A DNA stretch of 64,000 bases. Origin: Bacillus australimaris. Lineage in GTDB: Bacteria > Bacillota > Bacilli > Bacillales > Bacillaceae. The translations under genes were made by a program, and so were the position numbers. The first letter of the stretch is position 1, and each line of letters begins with the position of its first letter. This document shows, in pieces, positions 18,301 to 28,073 of this stretch. The DNA is taken from positions 186,001-250,000 of the forward strand of contig NZ_LGYN01000027.1 in assembly GCF_001307105.1 (NCBI RefSeq). Direction: 5' to 3'. The notes under the pieces were generated by a model, which did no database searches, was not told the origin of the DNA, and saw only the letters and a list, made by a program, of their open reading frames with translations.

Positions 18301-18811
18301 CAGCTTTTACATTCAGCATGTCTTGGCTTGTTTCTAAAAGAAGGGCATCACATTGTCCGTCGATTAGAGCGCGGGCTTGTTCTTCATAGTTTCTGACAAG
18401 CTCACTGAAGGTTGTGCCGCCTGTTACAGATAATGTTTTCGTTGTTGGACCCATTGCGCCTACAACAAAACGAGGCTGCTCCGGTGTGGAAAAACGGTCA
18501 GCTTCAGCCTTCGCCAGCTGTGCAGCTCGTACATTGAGTTCATAGGCAAGATGACCAAGCCCGTATTCATCAAGGACGAGCTTTGTAGCACCAAACGTAT
18601 TTGTTTCAATGAGATCGGCACTAGCCTCAAGGTATTCCCTATGGATCGCGCGGATGATGTGAGGGGCTGTCACATTCAAATACTCGTTACAGCCCTCATA
18701 TTCTTCTCCGCCAAAGTCTTCTGCTGTCAGATTGGCATTTTGAATCATTGTGCCCATCGCACCATCAAGGACGAGGATGCGTTTTTTGAGCTGTTCAGTG
18801 ATAGTTGACAT
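15383..18811 (-). CDS. metH: Cobalamin-dependent methionine synthase
   Basis: The protein has 1142 residues and the full MetH module order. The homocysteine-binding domain (1-310) includes [10 protein letters not shown] and the zinc motif GGCCGTTP near 290. The methyl-tetrahydrofolate pterin domain (about 335-590) begins [18 protein letters not shown]. Next come the cobalamin cap ([19 protein letters not shown]) and the B12 domain with GDVHDIGKN near 720, whose His is the cobalt ligand. The C-terminal AdoMet reactivation domain contains [14 protein letters not shown] and [15 protein letters not shown]. It remethylates homocysteine to methionine. ATG 18811 with AAGGAG overlaps the yitJ end by 17 bp, so both are read from the SAM-riboswitch transcript. 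Confidence 0.95.
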   Translation of the reverse strand: MSTITEQLKKRILVLDGAMGTMIQNANLTAEDFGGEEYEGCNEYLNVTAPHIIRAIHREYLEASADLIETNTFGATKLVLDEYGLGHLAYELNVRAAQLAKAEADRFSTPEQPRFVVGAMGPTTKTLSVTGGTTFSELVRNYEEQARALIDGQCDALLLETSQDMLNVKAGFKGIQEAFQTTGIQLPLMVSGTIEPMGTTLAGQDIEAFYISLEHMKPISVGLNCATGPEFMTDHIRTLSSIAKSAVSCYPNAGLPDEEGHYHESPASLAKKIAAFAKEGWLNIVGGCCGTTPAHIQALSDEVRTLQPRHITRESSQHTVSGIEPLIYEDSMRPLFVGERTNVIGSRKFKRLIAEQKFEEAAEIARAQVKNGAHVIDVCLADPDRDEAADMEGFLQEAMKKVKAPFVIDSTDKHVIEKALTYSQGKAIINSINLEDGLERFEEILPLVKLYGGAIVVGTIDEIGMAVTAERKLEIAVRSHDLLTKKYGIPASDIIFDPLVFPVGTGDEQYIGAAEETIKGIKMIKETLPECLTILGISNVSFGLPPVGREILNAVYLYHCVQAGLDYAIVNTEKLERFASIPKDEIKLAETLLYETNDQALAEFTQFYRGKKKTEKKPKVSLSLDERLALYVVEGTKEGLIDDLAIALEQFESPLHIINGPLMQGMAEVGRLFNQNELIVAEVLQSAEVMKASVSYLEQYMEKQHASGKGKILLATVKGDVHDIGKNLVDIILSNNGFQVVDLGIKVTPQTLIEAVQKEKPDMIGLSGLLVKSAQQMVLTAQDLQKANISVPILVGGAALSRKFTNMKISPHYDGPVLYAKDAMDGLSLANELKANPLQFQTKPLEEPAAAFKEKEVKQPKAVIELLEKRAALPQAPIFTPENTARHYVKDIDLHHIMPYVNEQMLIGHHLGLKGKVKKLLAEQHPKALELKQLVTDLLQEGREKDWFAPAFVYQFFPASSHGNDLHIYDPEASNRIIETFQFPRQEKLPYRSISDYVRKSDEKEKDYIALFAVTAGARIREVAQQFKQEGDYLKMHAVQALALELAEGLAERTHQVIRDKWGFPDPVDFTMEKRFQAKYQGQRYSFGYPACPNLEDQEKLFKLLQPEKIGIHLTEGFMMEPEASVSAIVVSHPEARYFNVH

Positions 18812-20636
18812 GGACGTTAGACTCCTTTTCTTTCTGATGGATGTAGGTGGTCAGTTCTGCTGTTAAATCTGATCGAAGGAAAGGAGTAATTAAATAAATG
18901 CCATTAAACAATTCGCAGGCTGTATCTAATAAAGAGCGGGCAATCGCTAAGCCTTCTGCTCGTTGCTTTTCTTTATCCTCGCCAGCTTTAGCCATAATGT
19001 CACGAATGGAATCAGATAATTTGATGCCTGGAATTTCATGATGAATAAACTCTGCATTTCGACTGCTTGTTAACGGCATAATGCCGATATAAATCGGTTT
19101 ATCCAAATGGCGGCTCTCCTCATGAATTTTCACAAGCTGTTCCTCAGAATAAACAGGCTGGGAGATAAAATAATCAGCGCCATATTCGATCTTTTTCTCA
19201 AGACGTTTGACCGCTTTATCAATATGGCGCACATTCGGGTTAAACGCGCCAGCTACTGAGAAATTAGTCTTTTTGCCAAGGGGCTTTCCTGAGAAAGAAA
19301 GACCTTCATTAAACTGTTTGATGAGACGAATCAAATCAAAGGAGGTTAAATCATATACAGATGTTGCACCTGGGAAGTCTCCAATTTTAGATGGATCGCC
19401 AGTGATCGCTAAAATATCGGTTAATCCAAGAGTATCGAGTCCCATCAAATGAGATTGAAGCCCTATCAAATTACGATCACGGCATGTGATATGGACAAGA
19501 GAACGCATATCAAGCTGCTGCTTTAATAATGCGCCGCAAGCTACATTACTAATACGCGGGGTGGCAAGAGAATTATCGGCTAACGTCAACGCATCAATGC
19601 CTGCACTTTTTAATTCATTTGCAGCGACGAGAAATTTTTCGAAATTCAGCTTCTTCGGCGGATCAAGCTCTACGATAATTGACCGTTTTTTCACAGCCAG
19701 CTCATCAAGACCCGGTTCAGTGCGCTTGTCTTGAATTGAAATGATTTCTTCTTTAAACACTTTCACTTCTTTTTCAGTGATCGGTGCTAAATCTTTGACC
19801 GCTTCAGCCATTGCGCTAATGTGCTGAGGTGTTGTTCCGCAGCAGCCACCGATAATGCGTGCGCCCTGATTTCTAAATTCAAGTGCACTTTTTCGGAAAT
19901 AATCGTTATCTGTATCATAGACGAGTCTGCCTTCTTCAAGAGAGGGGAGACTGCTGTTCGGATAGACAGATAAATATGAATTTTCTAAAATCGGAACACC
20001 TTCGAGTGCCTGAATCATGTGATATGGGCCCAGCCTGCAGTTGATGCCGACGACATCTGCACCGAGAGAGGATAATTCCGTTAAACCATCTTTCAGCGGG
20101 GTGCCATCCTGTAAAACGCCTTGTTCATGCATGGAGACGTTCAAGACAATCGGAAGAGACGTTTCTTTGCGTGCAATTTGAAGAACCGCTTTCGCTTCTT
20201 CTATGTCATAATACGTTTCAAGTAATAATCCGTCAGGCTCTTCATTTAATAGGATGTAAAGCTGCTCTCTAAAGCTTCGTTTGATCTCTTCTATAGAGTA
20301 GGCATTTTTGTTAAACGTTCGAATGCCGCCGATCGTCCCGAGTACATAAGCGGAGCCTGCGGCTGCTTTTGCGATTTGTACAGCCTTTGTATTGATGCGT
20401 TTCGCATCTTCCTCTAAACCGTAGCGTGATAGTTTAATATAATTTGCACCATATGTGTTCGTTTGAATGATGTCAGCACCAGCCTGCACATATGCCTCGT
20501 GCACGCGCTTCACTTCATCTTCTTTCGATAAATTTAATTCTTCAAAGCAGCGGTCAATGCCGTAAGAATATAAAAGTGTTCCCATTGCTCCGTCAGCAAT
20601 CAGTACGCGGTTTTGTAAGTCTTGTAATAGGCCCAT
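18795..20636 (-). CDS. yitJ: Bifunctional homocysteine S-methyltransferase / methylenetetrahydrofolate reductase YitJ
   Basis: This 613-residue fusion has an N-terminal Hcy methyltransferase domain (1-300; [23 protein letters not shown], zinc motif GGCCGTTP near 268). A C-terminal MTHFR barrel (about 315-613) has [32 protein letters not shown] and [13 protein letters not shown]. The reductase part makes 5-methyl-THF, which MetH, encoded immediately downstream, can use. ATG 20636 follows AAGGAGG. The family role is methionine biosynthesis, and the riboswitch upstream agrees. Having two Hcy methyltransferase domains in one operon is a notable redundancy. Confidence 0.95.
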   Translation of the reverse strand: MGLLQDLQNRVLIADGAMGTLLYSYGIDRCFEELNLSKEDEVKRVHEAYVQAGADIIQTNTYGANYIKLSRYGLEEDAKRINTKAVQIAKAAAGSAYVLGTIGGIRTFNKNAYSIEEIKRSFREQLYILLNEEPDGLLLETYYDIEEAKAVLQIARKETSLPIVLNVSMHEQGVLQDGTPLKDGLTELSSLGADVVGINCRLGPYHMIQALEGVPILENSYLSVYPNSSLPSLEEGRLVYDTDNDYFRKSALEFRNQGARIIGGCCGTTPQHISAMAEAVKDLAPITEKEVKVFKEEIISIQDKRTEPGLDELAVKKRSIIVELDPPKKLNFEKFLVAANELKSAGIDALTLADNSLATPRISNVACGALLKQQLDMRSLVHITCRDRNLIGLQSHLMGLDTLGLTDILAITGDPSKIGDFPGATSVYDLTSFDLIRLIKQFNEGLSFSGKPLGKKTNFSVAGAFNPNVRHIDKAVKRLEKKIEYGADYFISQPVYSEEQLVKIHEESRHLDKPIYIGIMPLTSSRNAEFIHHEIPGIKLSDSIRDIMAKAGEDKEKQRAEGLAIARSLLDTACELFNGIYLITPFLRSDLTAELTTYIHQKEKESNVHVNYH

Positions 20637-20665
20637 TGTATTCCTCCTTATTTCTATGTAACAAA

Positions 20666-20694
20666 AAAAGCCTTCTGATAAGAAGAAGACTTTT
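20666..20694 (-). terminator. Riboswitch expression-platform terminator of yitJ
   Basis: An 11-bp stem (with one U-G pair) is followed by seven Ts on the minus strand, between the SAM-I aptamer and the yitJ ribosome site. It is the OFF structure when SAM is bound. Confidence 0.88.
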
Positions 20695-20714
20695 TGGCTG
20701 TATCGTTATTCTTC

Positions 20715-20831
20715 TCCTTATCTTCCAAGCAGTTGCTTGCTGGATTTAGCACCTTGGTCATAGAAAATACATTTCTACTACACCGGTTGCTGAGGCTTCA
20801 CAGGGCCAGTCCCTCTGCCTCTCTTGATAAG
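20715..20831 (-). ncRNA. SAM-I (S-box) riboswitch aptamer
   Basis: The minus strand reads CTTATCAAGAGAGGCAGAGG, then ACTGGCCC, GAAGCCTCAGCAACC, and AGGTGCTAAATCCAGCAAG, and it closes with AGATAAGGAG. These are the conserved P1-P4 elements of S-box RNA. It should terminate yitJ-metH transcription at high S-adenosylmethionine. The B. subtilis yitJ leader is the classic example of this class. Confidence 0.96.
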
Positions 20832-20914
20832 AAAGCGATATGAACATGTCAATGAATTGAACTTCCATCAACTGTAACGAAAAATTCGGAAATAATCAAT
20901 GGAAAATTTGAAAT

Positions 20915-21406
20915 TTATCGAAAATTTATAAATTGGACTTCAATCGGCAAATCAGCCTTGCGCATAAGAGAAATGATTTCTTGTAAATCATCTTTATTTT
21001 TCCCTGTCACACGCACTTGGTCATCCTGAAATTGTGATTTCACTTTGATTCCGGATTGCTTAATGAGTGCGTTGATTTTTTTAGCGTTGTCTTGATCAAT
21101 TCCGCTGATCAGCTTCGCGCGCTGGCGCACTGTTCCGCCAAGGGCATGCTCCGTTTTTCCGTAGTCGATGTTTTTAGTTGGAACGTTTCGTTTGATCAGC
21201 TTTGTCACAAGGACATCTTTTAGCTGCTCAAGCTTGAAGTCATCATCAGAAATGAGAACGAGCTCCTCTTTTTCGAGAGAAATGTCACTTTTACTTCCTT
21301 TAAAATCATAACGGTTTTTAATTTCTTTCAGCGCTGCTTGAACAGCGTTTTGCACCTCAGGCAGTTCAACCTTCGATACAATGTCAAATGAGCTTTCTTT
21401 TGCCAT
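20915..21406 (-). CDS. yitK: YajQ-family nucleotide-binding protein YitK
   Basis: This 163-residue YajQ/UPF0234 protein begins [21 protein letters not shown] and contains [13 protein letters not shown] and the second-half [20 protein letters not shown]. The fold is two ferredoxin-like domains that bind nucleotides. Some homologues bind RNA, and a Xanthomonas homologue binds cyclic di-GMP; the Bacillus role is not established. ATG 21406 follows GGAGG. It stands upstream of the yitJ riboswitch on the same strand, without a clear terminator between. Confidence 0.9.
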   Translation of the reverse strand: MAKESSFDIVSKVELPEVQNAVQAALKEIKNRYDFKGSKSDISLEKEELVLISDDDFKLEQLKDVLVTKLIKRNVPTKNIDYGKTEHALGGTVRQRAKLISGIDQDNAKKINALIKQSGIKVKSQFQDDQVRVTGKNKDDLQEIISLMRKADLPIEVQFINFR

Positions 21407-21631
21407 AGCACATGACCTCCAAGTATAGATATTGCGTCTATTTTATCATGCAAATAGGTGAAGAAGAAAACTTTATCAAAGAGTACAGCTGGCGGCGGTA
21501 TAAATCGTGACCAGTTTGACCACTTTAGCTAACAGAACTAGAGATGTTCATGCAGGGAGAAGTATAGTAGAATAGAGTGAATCAAAAGATGAACGAACGC
21601 TCTTTTATGGGCAGATAGGAAGGAAGAGAAC

Positions 21632-22480
21632 ATGAGACCAGGTGAGCAACTGACCTTGCAAATAGAGAATGAAATGGAATACGGCTACTTTTTAACAGAT
21701 GGTGAAGATTCAGTCCTTCTGCACCGCAGTGAGATGACAGAGGATATTGATGACCGAGATGAAGTAGAGGTCTATTTATATGTAGATCATGAAGAAAGAC
21801 TCGCTGCCACAATGAAAATCCCTACAATTAACGCGCATACATATGGCTGGGTAGAAGTTGTAGATGTGGTAGAAGACATGGGCGCATTTGTCGATGTTGG
21901 ACTATCAAAGGATGCACTTGTTGCAACAGAACACCTTCCGCCTTTTGAGGAAGCATGGCCGAAAAAAGGAGACAAACTCTACTGTATGCTGAAAGTTACA
22001 AGCTACGGCAGAATGTTCGCAAAGCCAGCCACTGAAGATATCATCAGTGAATTATTTACTGAGGCGCCAGAAACCTTAATGAACAAAGAAATCACAGGAA
22101 CGATTTATCGCTTAATTGCGACAGGCTCTTTTATGCTGACAGATACAGGCGTGCGTGGGTTTATCCACCGCACGGAACGAAAAGAAGAGCCAAGATTAGG
22201 ATCGACTGTTACAGGGCGTGTCATCGCAGTGAAAGAGGATGGAACCGTGAACGTTTCGCTTCTTCCGAGAAAACAGGATGCGTTATCTGTCGATGCAGAA
22301 GAAATTTTGACCTATATGAGAACAAGAAACGGTGCCATGCCTTATGGGGACAAAAGTGATCCAGAGGACATCCGCGAAAGATTTCAAATGAGCAAGGCAG
22401 CCTTTAAACGAGCATTAGGTCATCTGATGAAAAATGGTCTAGTTTACCAAAAAGAAGGCTGGACATACGAGAAAAAGTGA
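21632..22480 (+). CDS. yitL: CvfB-family S1-domain RNA-binding protein YitL
   Basis: This 282-residue protein has tandem S1-like OB domains. Examples are YGWVEVVDVVEDMGAFVDVGL at about 70-90 (in pieces), GTIYRLIATGSFMLTDTGVRGFIHR, and GRVIAVKEDGTVNVSLL. A C-terminal winged-helix segment follows (SDPEDIRERFQMSKAAFKRALGHLMKNGLV, in pieces). Staphylococcal CvfB is an RNA-binding virulence regulator; here a general RNA-binding role is inferred. The ATG follows AGGAAGGAAG. A terminator overlaps its stop codon. Confidence 0.9.
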   Translation: MRPGEQLTLQIENEMEYGYFLTDGEDSVLLHRSEMTEDIDDRDEVEVYLYVDHEERLAATMKIPTINAHTYGWVEVVDVVEDMGAFVDVGLSKDALVATEHLPPFEEAWPKKGDKLYCMLKVTSYGRMFAKPATEDIISELFTEAPETLMNKEITGTIYRLIATGSFMLTDTGVRGFIHRTERKEEPRLGSTVTGRVIAVKEDGTVNVSLLPRKQDALSVDAEEILTYMRTRNGAMPYGDKSDPEDIRERFQMSKAAFKRALGHLMKNGLVYQKEGWTYEKK

Positions 22481-22500
22481 GCATTTGCTCACTTTTTTAT
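22472..22500 (+). terminator. Terminator of yitL
   Basis: A 12-bp stem AAAAAGTGAGCA with a 2-nt apex is followed by a T-rich tract. The stem includes the yitL stop codon. Confidence 0.85.
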
Positions 22501-22626
22501 TTTTTTCTTAAATAATGGATTTTTTCTATGAAAAAAGTAATGAAAAACCTTCAATATAGCATTGAAACAACGCTTCGCAGATCCGATAAAAAAGGAGTAA
22601 GGATGATAAAAGGAGTGTGTTTTTGG

Positions 22627-23604
22627 ATGAAAGTAAAAATTTCATTGCTTCTGATGACAGCTATGCTTATGGTACTTGCCGCATGCAGTCATCAACAGGA
22701 GGGATCAACGGCATCAACTGCGAAGCATATTGGCGTTATGCTCACAGATGATGGTCTTGGTGATCAATCATTTAATGATTCATCATTTAAAGGATTAGAA
22801 AAAGCGCGTGATGAGCTTGGCATTGAATTTGATTATAGAGAGATTGCAGAAACTGATACATATGAAAAAGGGCTGACAGAGCTCGTAAAAGAAGGTAATG
22901 ATCTCATCATCGGTGTAGGCTTCAGTATGCAGGCAGACTTAGAAAAAGTCGCAAAGAAATATCCGAAGAAGCAATTTTTGCTCATCGATGCCGTATCTGA
23001 GCTGAAAAATGTGACTTCTGTGACATTTAAAGAAGAGGAAGGCAGCTATTTAGCGGGTGCACTTGCTGCGATGACAACGAAAAGTGATGTCATTGGGTTT
23101 GTTGGCGGTGTCGATGCAGATGTCATCCATCGTTTTGAAAAAGGTTTTCAAAAAGGCGCCAAATCAGTCAATCCGAAAATCAAGATCTTATCCACCTATG
23201 CCGGTACGTTTAGTGATGCGGGCAAGGGCAGTAAAATAGCCAAAGACATGATTAAAAAGAAAGCAGACGTTTTATATGCCGCAGCGGGCTATTCAGGCGT
23301 CGGTGTATTAAAAGAAGCGCAATCTCAGGGGAAATATGCCATTGGTGTGGACAGTGATCAATACTATACCGCTGAAAAAGCAGTCATTTCGTCCATGGTG
23401 AAAAAAGTCGATGAAGTGGTCTATCAATTCAGTGAACAGCTCGTCAAGAGCAATCAAATGAAAAGCGGGCATGTTGTCTATGACTTAAGCAATGACGGAA
23501 TCGATATGGCAAAAATCCGGGTGCTGAAAAATGCTGAGACATTAACTCAAAAAATAAATAGTCTGAAGCAGACGCTTATGAAAGAAGAGGGAGGCGCATC
23601 ATGA
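22627..23604 (+). CDS. BMP-family lipoprotein (PnrA/Med-like solute-binding protein)
   Basis: This 325-residue lipoprotein has a signal ending LMVLAACSH, with the lipidated Cys about 20 residues in. The Bmp/PnrA substrate-binding fold follows: [54 protein letters not shown] and [23 protein letters not shown] (each read in pieces), then [30 protein letters not shown]. Characterised relatives bind purine nucleosides and feed ABC importers; no permease is present here. The start may instead be ATG 22603, which has the better-spaced AAGGAG. Its stop overlaps the chemoreceptor ATG, so the two are translated together. Confidence 0.82.
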   Translation: MKVKISLLLMTAMLMVLAACSHQQEGSTASTAKHIGVMLTDDGLGDQSFNDSSFKGLEKARDELGIEFDYREIAETDTYEKGLTELVKEGNDLIIGVGFSMQADLEKVAKKYPKKQFLLIDAVSELKNVTSVTFKEEEGSYLAGALAAMTTKSDVIGFVGGVDADVIHRFEKGFQKGAKSVNPKIKILSTYAGTFSDAGKGSKIAKDMIKKKADVLYAAAGYSGVGVLKEAQSQGKYAIGVDSDQYYTAEKAVISSMVKKVDEVVYQFSEQLVKSNQMKSGHVVYDLSNDGIDMAKIRVLKNAETLTQKINSLKQTLMKEEGGAS

Positions 23605-25250
23605 GCTTACGCGTTAAAATCTTACTCAACTCACTTACCTCACTTCTTTTAGCAGTTGGCGTCATTGCCTTTATCATTGTCAGCATGACAAAGATCCAAT
23701 CATCAAATGAGTCAGATGTCCAAACGTTATTAAACGTACAAAAAACGAAGGCAGGCTTTGAAAGTGTCGAACAAGCCATGACCAATTATTCGATGACACT
23801 TTCAGATGAACAGCTAGAGATCGTTCAAAACGATATTTCTACAGCAAAAAAACAATTGCAAACGTTAAACAAACATGCAGGAAATATGAACAAAGATGCA
23901 TTAACAAGATTAAATTCAAAATATGACATGTGGACCAAGGAAGCGAACAACGCCATTGGTGAAAAAAACCCATCTGATGCAAGGCGTGTAGCAGCAAGAA
24001 TTGATGGCGTCTTAAATGACGTGTATACGTTGAATAAAAGAGCGGAAGAAGCGTATAAACAAAATCTACAGAAAGCAGAAGACAATGTGCAATGGATTAT
24101 CACAAGTGCACTCGTCTCAGCTCTCACACTGATTGTCATTGCCGTCTTTTTGAATATTGGATTAACGCGATCCATCGTGACCCCCATCAAATCACTATCC
24201 TTCAGAGCAAAGCAGATCGCAGAAGGCAATCTTGCTGTGGAGCGGACGGATATTCAGCGTAAGGATGAAATTGGCGGACTGAATGAATCCTTTAATCAAA
24301 TGACAGATCAGCTGGTTAGTCTGATTAAAGAAATCAGTCAGGTTTCAACTCGAATAGAGACATTCTCGATCCATCTGGATGATGAAAATAAAAAAATGAT
24401 GGAATCAGCGAATCAAGTATCTGTTTCAACAGATGAAATGGCAAATGGATCACAAGCCATTTCAGAAGATCTTCAGCATGGCGTCAGCTTAATTGAGAGA
24501 ATGGACCAGCATGGACATAAAAATTCTGAACGCTCACAAACAGTTATCCGAAGTACAGAGGATGCGATCGAAGCAGTAGAAAGCGGAAAGCACACGTTAA
24601 CAGAAACAAAAACAGCGATTGAAAAAAATACACATGCAACGAGACAAATCGAAGAGTCAGCAGGGGAATTCACGCAATACGCCAGCGGAATCTCGGCCAT
24701 GGCCAAAACGGTTTCTGACATTGCGGACCAAACAAATCTGCTTTCTTTAAACGCGGCGATTGAAGCGGCAAGAGCAGGTGAAGCTGGAAAGGGCTTTGCC
24801 GTTGTAGCAGACGAAATTCGGAAGCTTGCCGATGAATCGTCTAACGCAACAAGACAAATCTTTGACATGGTCAGTCATATTGAAAGAGGCATTCAATCCA
24901 TCAGTCAAACTGTCCAAGAAGGAGTCAAGCTTTCACTTCAGCAGCAGGATGCGATGGACAAAACCTCACACTCCTTTGAAAATATAGAAACAAAAGCGCA
25001 GCATATTAAACAAGAAATGGCTGTCTTAAATGACCAAATTTTGCAATCAACAGAGCTTGGCGGACAAGTGCTGCACTCGATTGAAAATATTAGTGCGGTT
25101 GTAGAAGAAACAGCAGCAGGCAGTGAAGAAATTTCTGCTTCGGCTAATGAACAGCTGCAATCGTTCCATCAAATGAACAAACAGGTAGAAGAATTGATGA
25201 GTATGACGGCGAGGTTAAATGAAACTGTCCGTCGATTTAAACTATCATAA
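23601..25250 (+). CDS. Methyl-accepting chemotaxis protein
   Basis: This 549-residue transmembrane chemoreceptor has TM1 at about 9-29 and an extracellular helical sensor (30-160) compatible with a four-helix bundle. TM2 is at about 164-187 ([19 protein letters not shown]), followed by a HAMP domain. The long cytoplasmic coiled coil has the conserved hairpin tip [20 protein letters not shown] and [16 protein letters not shown]. The tip docks CheA/CheW. The gene overlaps the preceding BMP lipoprotein gene by 4 bp (ATGA). This suggests that the lipoprotein presents a ligand to the receptor; that link is inference. Confidence 0.9.
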   Translation: MSLRVKILLNSLTSLLLAVGVIAFIIVSMTKIQSSNESDVQTLLNVQKTKAGFESVEQAMTNYSMTLSDEQLEIVQNDISTAKKQLQTLNKHAGNMNKDALTRLNSKYDMWTKEANNAIGEKNPSDARRVAARIDGVLNDVYTLNKRAEEAYKQNLQKAEDNVQWIITSALVSALTLIVIAVFLNIGLTRSIVTPIKSLSFRAKQIAEGNLAVERTDIQRKDEIGGLNESFNQMTDQLVSLIKEISQVSTRIETFSIHLDDENKKMMESANQVSVSTDEMANGSQAISEDLQHGVSLIERMDQHGHKNSERSQTVIRSTEDAIEAVESGKHTLTETKTAIEKNTHATRQIEESAGEFTQYASGISAMAKTVSDIADQTNLLSLNAAIEAARAGEAGKGFAVVADEIRKLADESSNATRQIFDMVSHIERGIQSISQTVQEGVKLSLQQQDAMDKTSHSFENIETKAQHIKQEMAVLNDQILQSTELGGQVLHSIENISAVVEETAAGSEEISASANEQLQSFHQMNKQVEELMSMTARLNETVRRFKLS

Positions 25251-25251
25251 G

Positions 25252-25292
25252 AAAAGCACCCTTCCCGTGTTGTGTCAGGGAAGGGTGCTTTT
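25252..25292. terminator. Bidirectional terminator between chemoreceptor gene and yitS
   Basis: A perfect 15-bp stem AAAAGCACCCTTCCC with an 11-nt loop and T tract serves the converging genes. Confidence 0.92.
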
Positions 25293-26149
25293 TATGAACG
25301 TTTACCTGTAAAAAAGATCGCCAGTGTGCTAGGTCCTGAATGGGATCCAACAGCGGCGCCGATGATGTGAATATCAATTTCTTTTGGTTGAAATTCGGTT
25401 TCGATCAGCTGTCTCATGTCTTCTGCAAGTGCAGGGTCATCACCATGACTAATACCAACCGTTTGGTTCGACCAATCCGTCCCGCGTTCTTTCATTAGTT
25501 CAATAATACGTTTGAGCAGTTTTTTACGACCGCGTATTTTTTCTAGCGGTATGAGTTTTCCATCTTCGACATGTAAAATGGGTTTAATGCTTAACAAACC
25601 GCCAACAAATGCGGACGCTTTACTGATTCTTCCGCCTCTTGCTAAATACGATAAATCGTCTACAGTAAAAATATGTTGTAAAGATTCACAAAAATGCTTT
25701 ACAGACGTTTCAATTTCTTGTATTGTATTTCCGTCAATGGCAAGTGATTGAGCGTGTTTGACAGCAAGCCCATAGCCGAGTGAAGCACATTTAGAATCAA
25801 TGATTCGTAAATCAAAATCAGGGTATTCTTCCTTCACTTCACTAGCCATCATCATAGCTGTTTGGTATGTACCTGAAAGCTCTGATGAAAACGCGACATA
25901 GATGGCAGATGTATAGGTTTGTGCCGCAGAAACAAAGGCTTCCTTGATTCGGTTTGGTGAAGCTTGTGATGTTTTTGGACTGGCTCCTTGTCTCATCGCA
26001 TCAAATACTTGTTTTGGTTCAATGGTGATCAAATCCTCAAATTCCTGCTCGCCAAGTAATACACGGAGCGGAATGAGTGTCATGTTTTGTTCATCATAAT
26101 AAGAAAGAGGCAGATCAGCAGCACTGTCTGCTATGATATGAACAGTCAT
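25292..26149 (-). CDS. yitS: DegV-family fatty-acid-binding protein YitS
   Basis: This 285-residue DegV protein begins [18 protein letters not shown]. It has [15 protein letters not shown], the [27 protein letters not shown] helix-loop (in pieces) and the C-terminal [17 protein letters not shown]. DegV/FakB proteins hold a fatty acid for the FakA kinase; the FakA gene is not in this window. The ATG follows AGAAGGG. It converges on the chemoreceptor gene and is divergent from yitT. Confidence 0.9.
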   Translation of the reverse strand: MTVHIIADSAADLPLSYYDEQNMTLIPLRVLLGEQEFEDLITIEPKQVFDAMRQGASPKTSQASPNRIKEAFVSAAQTYTSAIYVAFSSELSGTYQTAMMMASEVKEEYPDFDLRIIDSKCASLGYGLAVKHAQSLAIDGNTIQEIETSVKHFCESLQHIFTVDDLSYLARGGRISKASAFVGGLLSIKPILHVEDGKLIPLEKIRGRKKLLKRIIELMKERGTDWSNQTVGISHGDDPALAEDMRQLIETEFQPKEIDIHIIGAAVGSHSGPSTLAIFFTGKRS

Positions 26150-26287
26150 ATAAATCCCTTCTTTCTAAAAATCAGCCATATTTTACATCTTTTTAGCCTA
26201 ACTATATCATAGAAATCATCTTTTCGTGTTCAAATTCTAAATTTTAGGGAAAACCATAGAGAGAATGGTAAGTGGAGGAATGACAAC

Positions 26288-27130
26288 ATGTTCATTGGAG
26301 AAGCAAAAAAACTCATTGTCGTCGTTATTGGTGCATTACTCAATGCGATTGGACTGAATTTATTCTTAATCCCAGCTGACGTATATGCGAGCGGTTTTAC
26401 AGGGGTAGCCCAGCTGCTTTCCAGCTTAATTGATCAATATGCGCCATTTTATGTATCAACAGGGGTCCTATTATTTATTTTAAACATTCCAGTCGGCATT
26501 TTAGGCTGGATGAAAGTTGGCCGTTCCTTTACGTTGTACAGCATCATCAGTGTTGCACTGACGACCATTTTCCTCGGTATCTTACCAGAAACGAGTGTTT
26601 CCCACGATATTTTATTAAATGCTGTGTTTGGCGGTGTCATATCCGCAGTAGGAATTGGGATCACGCTCAAATACGGGGCATCAACAGGCGGACTCGACAT
26701 CGTTGCCATGGTCTTAGCGAAGTGGAAGGATAAACCAGTCGGTACGTATTTCTTCATTTTAAATGGAATCATCATTTTTACAGCAGGATTATTACAAGGT
26801 TGGGAGAAAGCATTATATACCCTTGTCACATTATATGTGACCACAAGGGTCATTGATGCCATCCATACAAGACATGAGAAGCTGACCGCGATGATTGTCA
26901 CGAAGAAAGCAGATGAAATCAAAGAAGCCATTTATGGAAAAATGGTCAGAGGCATTACGACAGTACCTGCAAAAGGCGCATTTACCAACGAGCAAAAGGA
27001 AATGATGGTGATCGTCATTACAAGGTATGAACTGTATGAACTTGAACAAATTATTAAAGAAGTCGATCCAAAAGCCTTTACAAATATTGTGCAAACAACC
27101 AATATTCTTGGATTTTTCAGACGAGATTAA
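26288..27130 (+). CDS. yitT: YitT-family membrane protein
   Basis: This 280-residue protein has about five N-terminal membrane segments (DUF161 region, with NLFLIPADVYASGFTGVAQLL and KYGASTGGLDIVAMVLAKW). A C-terminal soluble DUF2179 domain follows, with TRGITTVPAKGAFTNEQKEMMVIVITRYEL (in pieces; here preceded by KMVRG). The family has no settled function, though transport is often proposed. The start at 26288 has GGAGGA 8 nt upstream. The next gene starts 14 bp downstream, so the two are probably co-transcribed. Confidence 0.9.
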   Translation: MFIGEAKKLIVVVIGALLNAIGLNLFLIPADVYASGFTGVAQLLSSLIDQYAPFYVSTGVLLFILNIPVGILGWMKVGRSFTLYSIISVALTTIFLGILPETSVSHDILLNAVFGGVISAVGIGITLKYGASTGGLDIVAMVLAKWKDKPVGTYFFILNGIIIFTAGLLQGWEKALYTLVTLYVTTRVIDAIHTRHEKLTAMIVTKKADEIKEAIYGKMVRGITTVPAKGAFTNEQKEMMVIVITRYELYELEQIIKEVDPKAFTNIVQTTNILGFFRRD

Positions 27131-27144
27131 AAGGTGGGTAACAG

Positions 27145-27600
27145 ATGAAAAAAGGGTTGGTGCTTCTTCTCATTGTATTGGTCTTAGCCGCTTGTGGACA
27201 ACAAAAAAAGGATGAACCAGACAAGGAGGTATCAGGTCAAATGGGAGAAAAAACGGTTGTACTCACAGTAGACCCCGTCCAGAAAGGTTCTTCAGTTCAA
27301 TTTAACATGTCACTGAAAAATGAATCAGATCGAGATATTGAATTTACCTTTAACACAAGCCAAAAATTCGAGCTTAGTGTGTATGACGAAAACGGGAATG
27401 AACAATACCGCTATTCGAAAGAGCGTATGTTCACACAGGCCATCCAATCTTTTGTACTGAAAAAAGGCGAGGCCTATGACTTTCAAGATACATGGTCAAA
27501 CGGTGTAAAGCCGGGAACGTACGAAGCGGTCGTAACCTTTAAAGGAAAAGCAGAAGGGCTGAAGCAAATCACGGAAAAGAAAACATTCCAAGTCAAATAA
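27145..27600 (+). CDS. BsuPI-domain lipoprotein, homologue of intracellular proteinase inhibitor Ipi
   Basis: Residues about 35-151 correspond to the BsuPI proteinase-inhibitor fold: VQFNMSLKNESDRDIEF, QKFELSVYDENGNEQYRYSKERMFTQA (in pieces) and PGTYEAVVTFKGKAEGLKQ. It occupies the ipi position of B. subtilis. Unlike B. subtilis Ipi, which is cytoplasmic, this copy starts with a lipoprotein signal ending LVLAACGQQ. It should therefore be lipidated and face outward. RBS AAAGGTGGG precedes ATG 27145, and the signal is in frame without any break. The inhibitory target is untested. Confidence 0.82.
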   Translation: MKKGLVLLLIVLVLAACGQQKKDEPDKEVSGQMGEKTVVLTVDPVQKGSSVQFNMSLKNESDRDIEFTFNTSQKFELSVYDENGNEQYRYSKERMFTQAIQSFVLKKGEAYDFQDTWSNGVKPGTYEAVVTFKGKAEGLKQITEKKTFQVK

Positions 27601-27614
27601 GTGTGGAATCAGAA

Positions 27615-27645
27615 AAAGCTGTCCATTGATTGGACAGCTTTCTTT
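27615..27645. terminator. Terminator between ipi-like gene and yizC
   Basis: An 11-bp stem AAAGCTGTCCA/TGGACAGCTTT has a 5-nt loop, with T-rich flanks on both strands, between converging genes. Confidence 0.88.
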
Positions 27646-27648
27646 ATG

Positions 27649-27840
27649 TTAGAGATCATCAAGTAGATCCTGAAAGGTGTGCAGTTGGTTTCTTTCTGCA
27701 TCGGTCGAATTGGCAAATGCAGAGGATACGGCATTTTTAGCTCGTTTGACCGCTTGTTGACGCTCTAACCCAGATGAAAATGAAGAAGTAAGGGCTTCTT
27801 CAGTAAATGATTTGGCTTGATCAAAAAGTTCGTTTCTCAC
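27649..27840 (-). CDS. yizC: Small DUF3813-like protein (YizC position)
   Basis: This 63-residue soluble, helical protein contains ELFDQAKSFTEEALTSSF and VSSAFANSTDAERNQL. It resembles the small Bacillus DUF3813 proteins and occupies the yizC slot before yitU. It starts with GTG at 27840, inside the GTGA overlap with the stop of the upstream 49-residue gene, so translation is likely coupled. Function is unknown. Confidence 0.65.
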   Translation of the reverse strand: MRNELFDQAKSFTEEALTSSFSSGLERQQAVKRAKNAVSSAFANSTDAERNQLHTFQDLLDDL

Positions 27841-27986
27841 AATGAACCACCAGAAGCATCAGTCTTCATATTTTCTCTGCCTGACGCTTCTTCAAGTGTT
27901 GAACGATAAGGAAAACGTGCGTCATGCAGACTGACTGAATCTTTACCTTGTTGTATAAAGCGTTTCGATTTGCTTCTTTTACCCAT
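27837..27986 (-). CDS. 49-residue basic small protein, coupled to yizC
   Basis: The minus strand reads MGKRSKSKRFIQQGK and ends KTDASGGSL, 49 residues, with AAAGGGG 8-9 nt before ATG 27986. The stop TGA (27837-27839) overlaps the GTG start of yizC. The N-terminus is strongly basic (five Lys/Arg in the first nine residues) and the rest is polar, with no membrane segment. I do not recognise the family. Coupling and ribosome site support a real gene. Confidence 0.6.
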   Translation of the reverse strand: MGKRSKSKRFIQQGKDSVSLHDARFPYRSTLEEASGRENMKTDASGGSL

Positions 27987-28073
27987 TCGGATCCGCCCCT
28001 TTACACAAGCTGACAGGACAACCTGTCTAACGGTAGTATGCCCGCTTCCACCAGTTATGTATGAATGGAAAAA

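Noticed and set aside
26449-26931. 160-codon minus-strand open frame opposite yitT
   Set aside because: It lies wholly inside yitT, has no ribosome site and reads as an antisense shadow of a well-conserved gene.
28012-28027. GACAGG/CCTGTC stem upstream of the 49-residue gene
   Set aside because: Six base pairs with no T tract; no function can be assigned.
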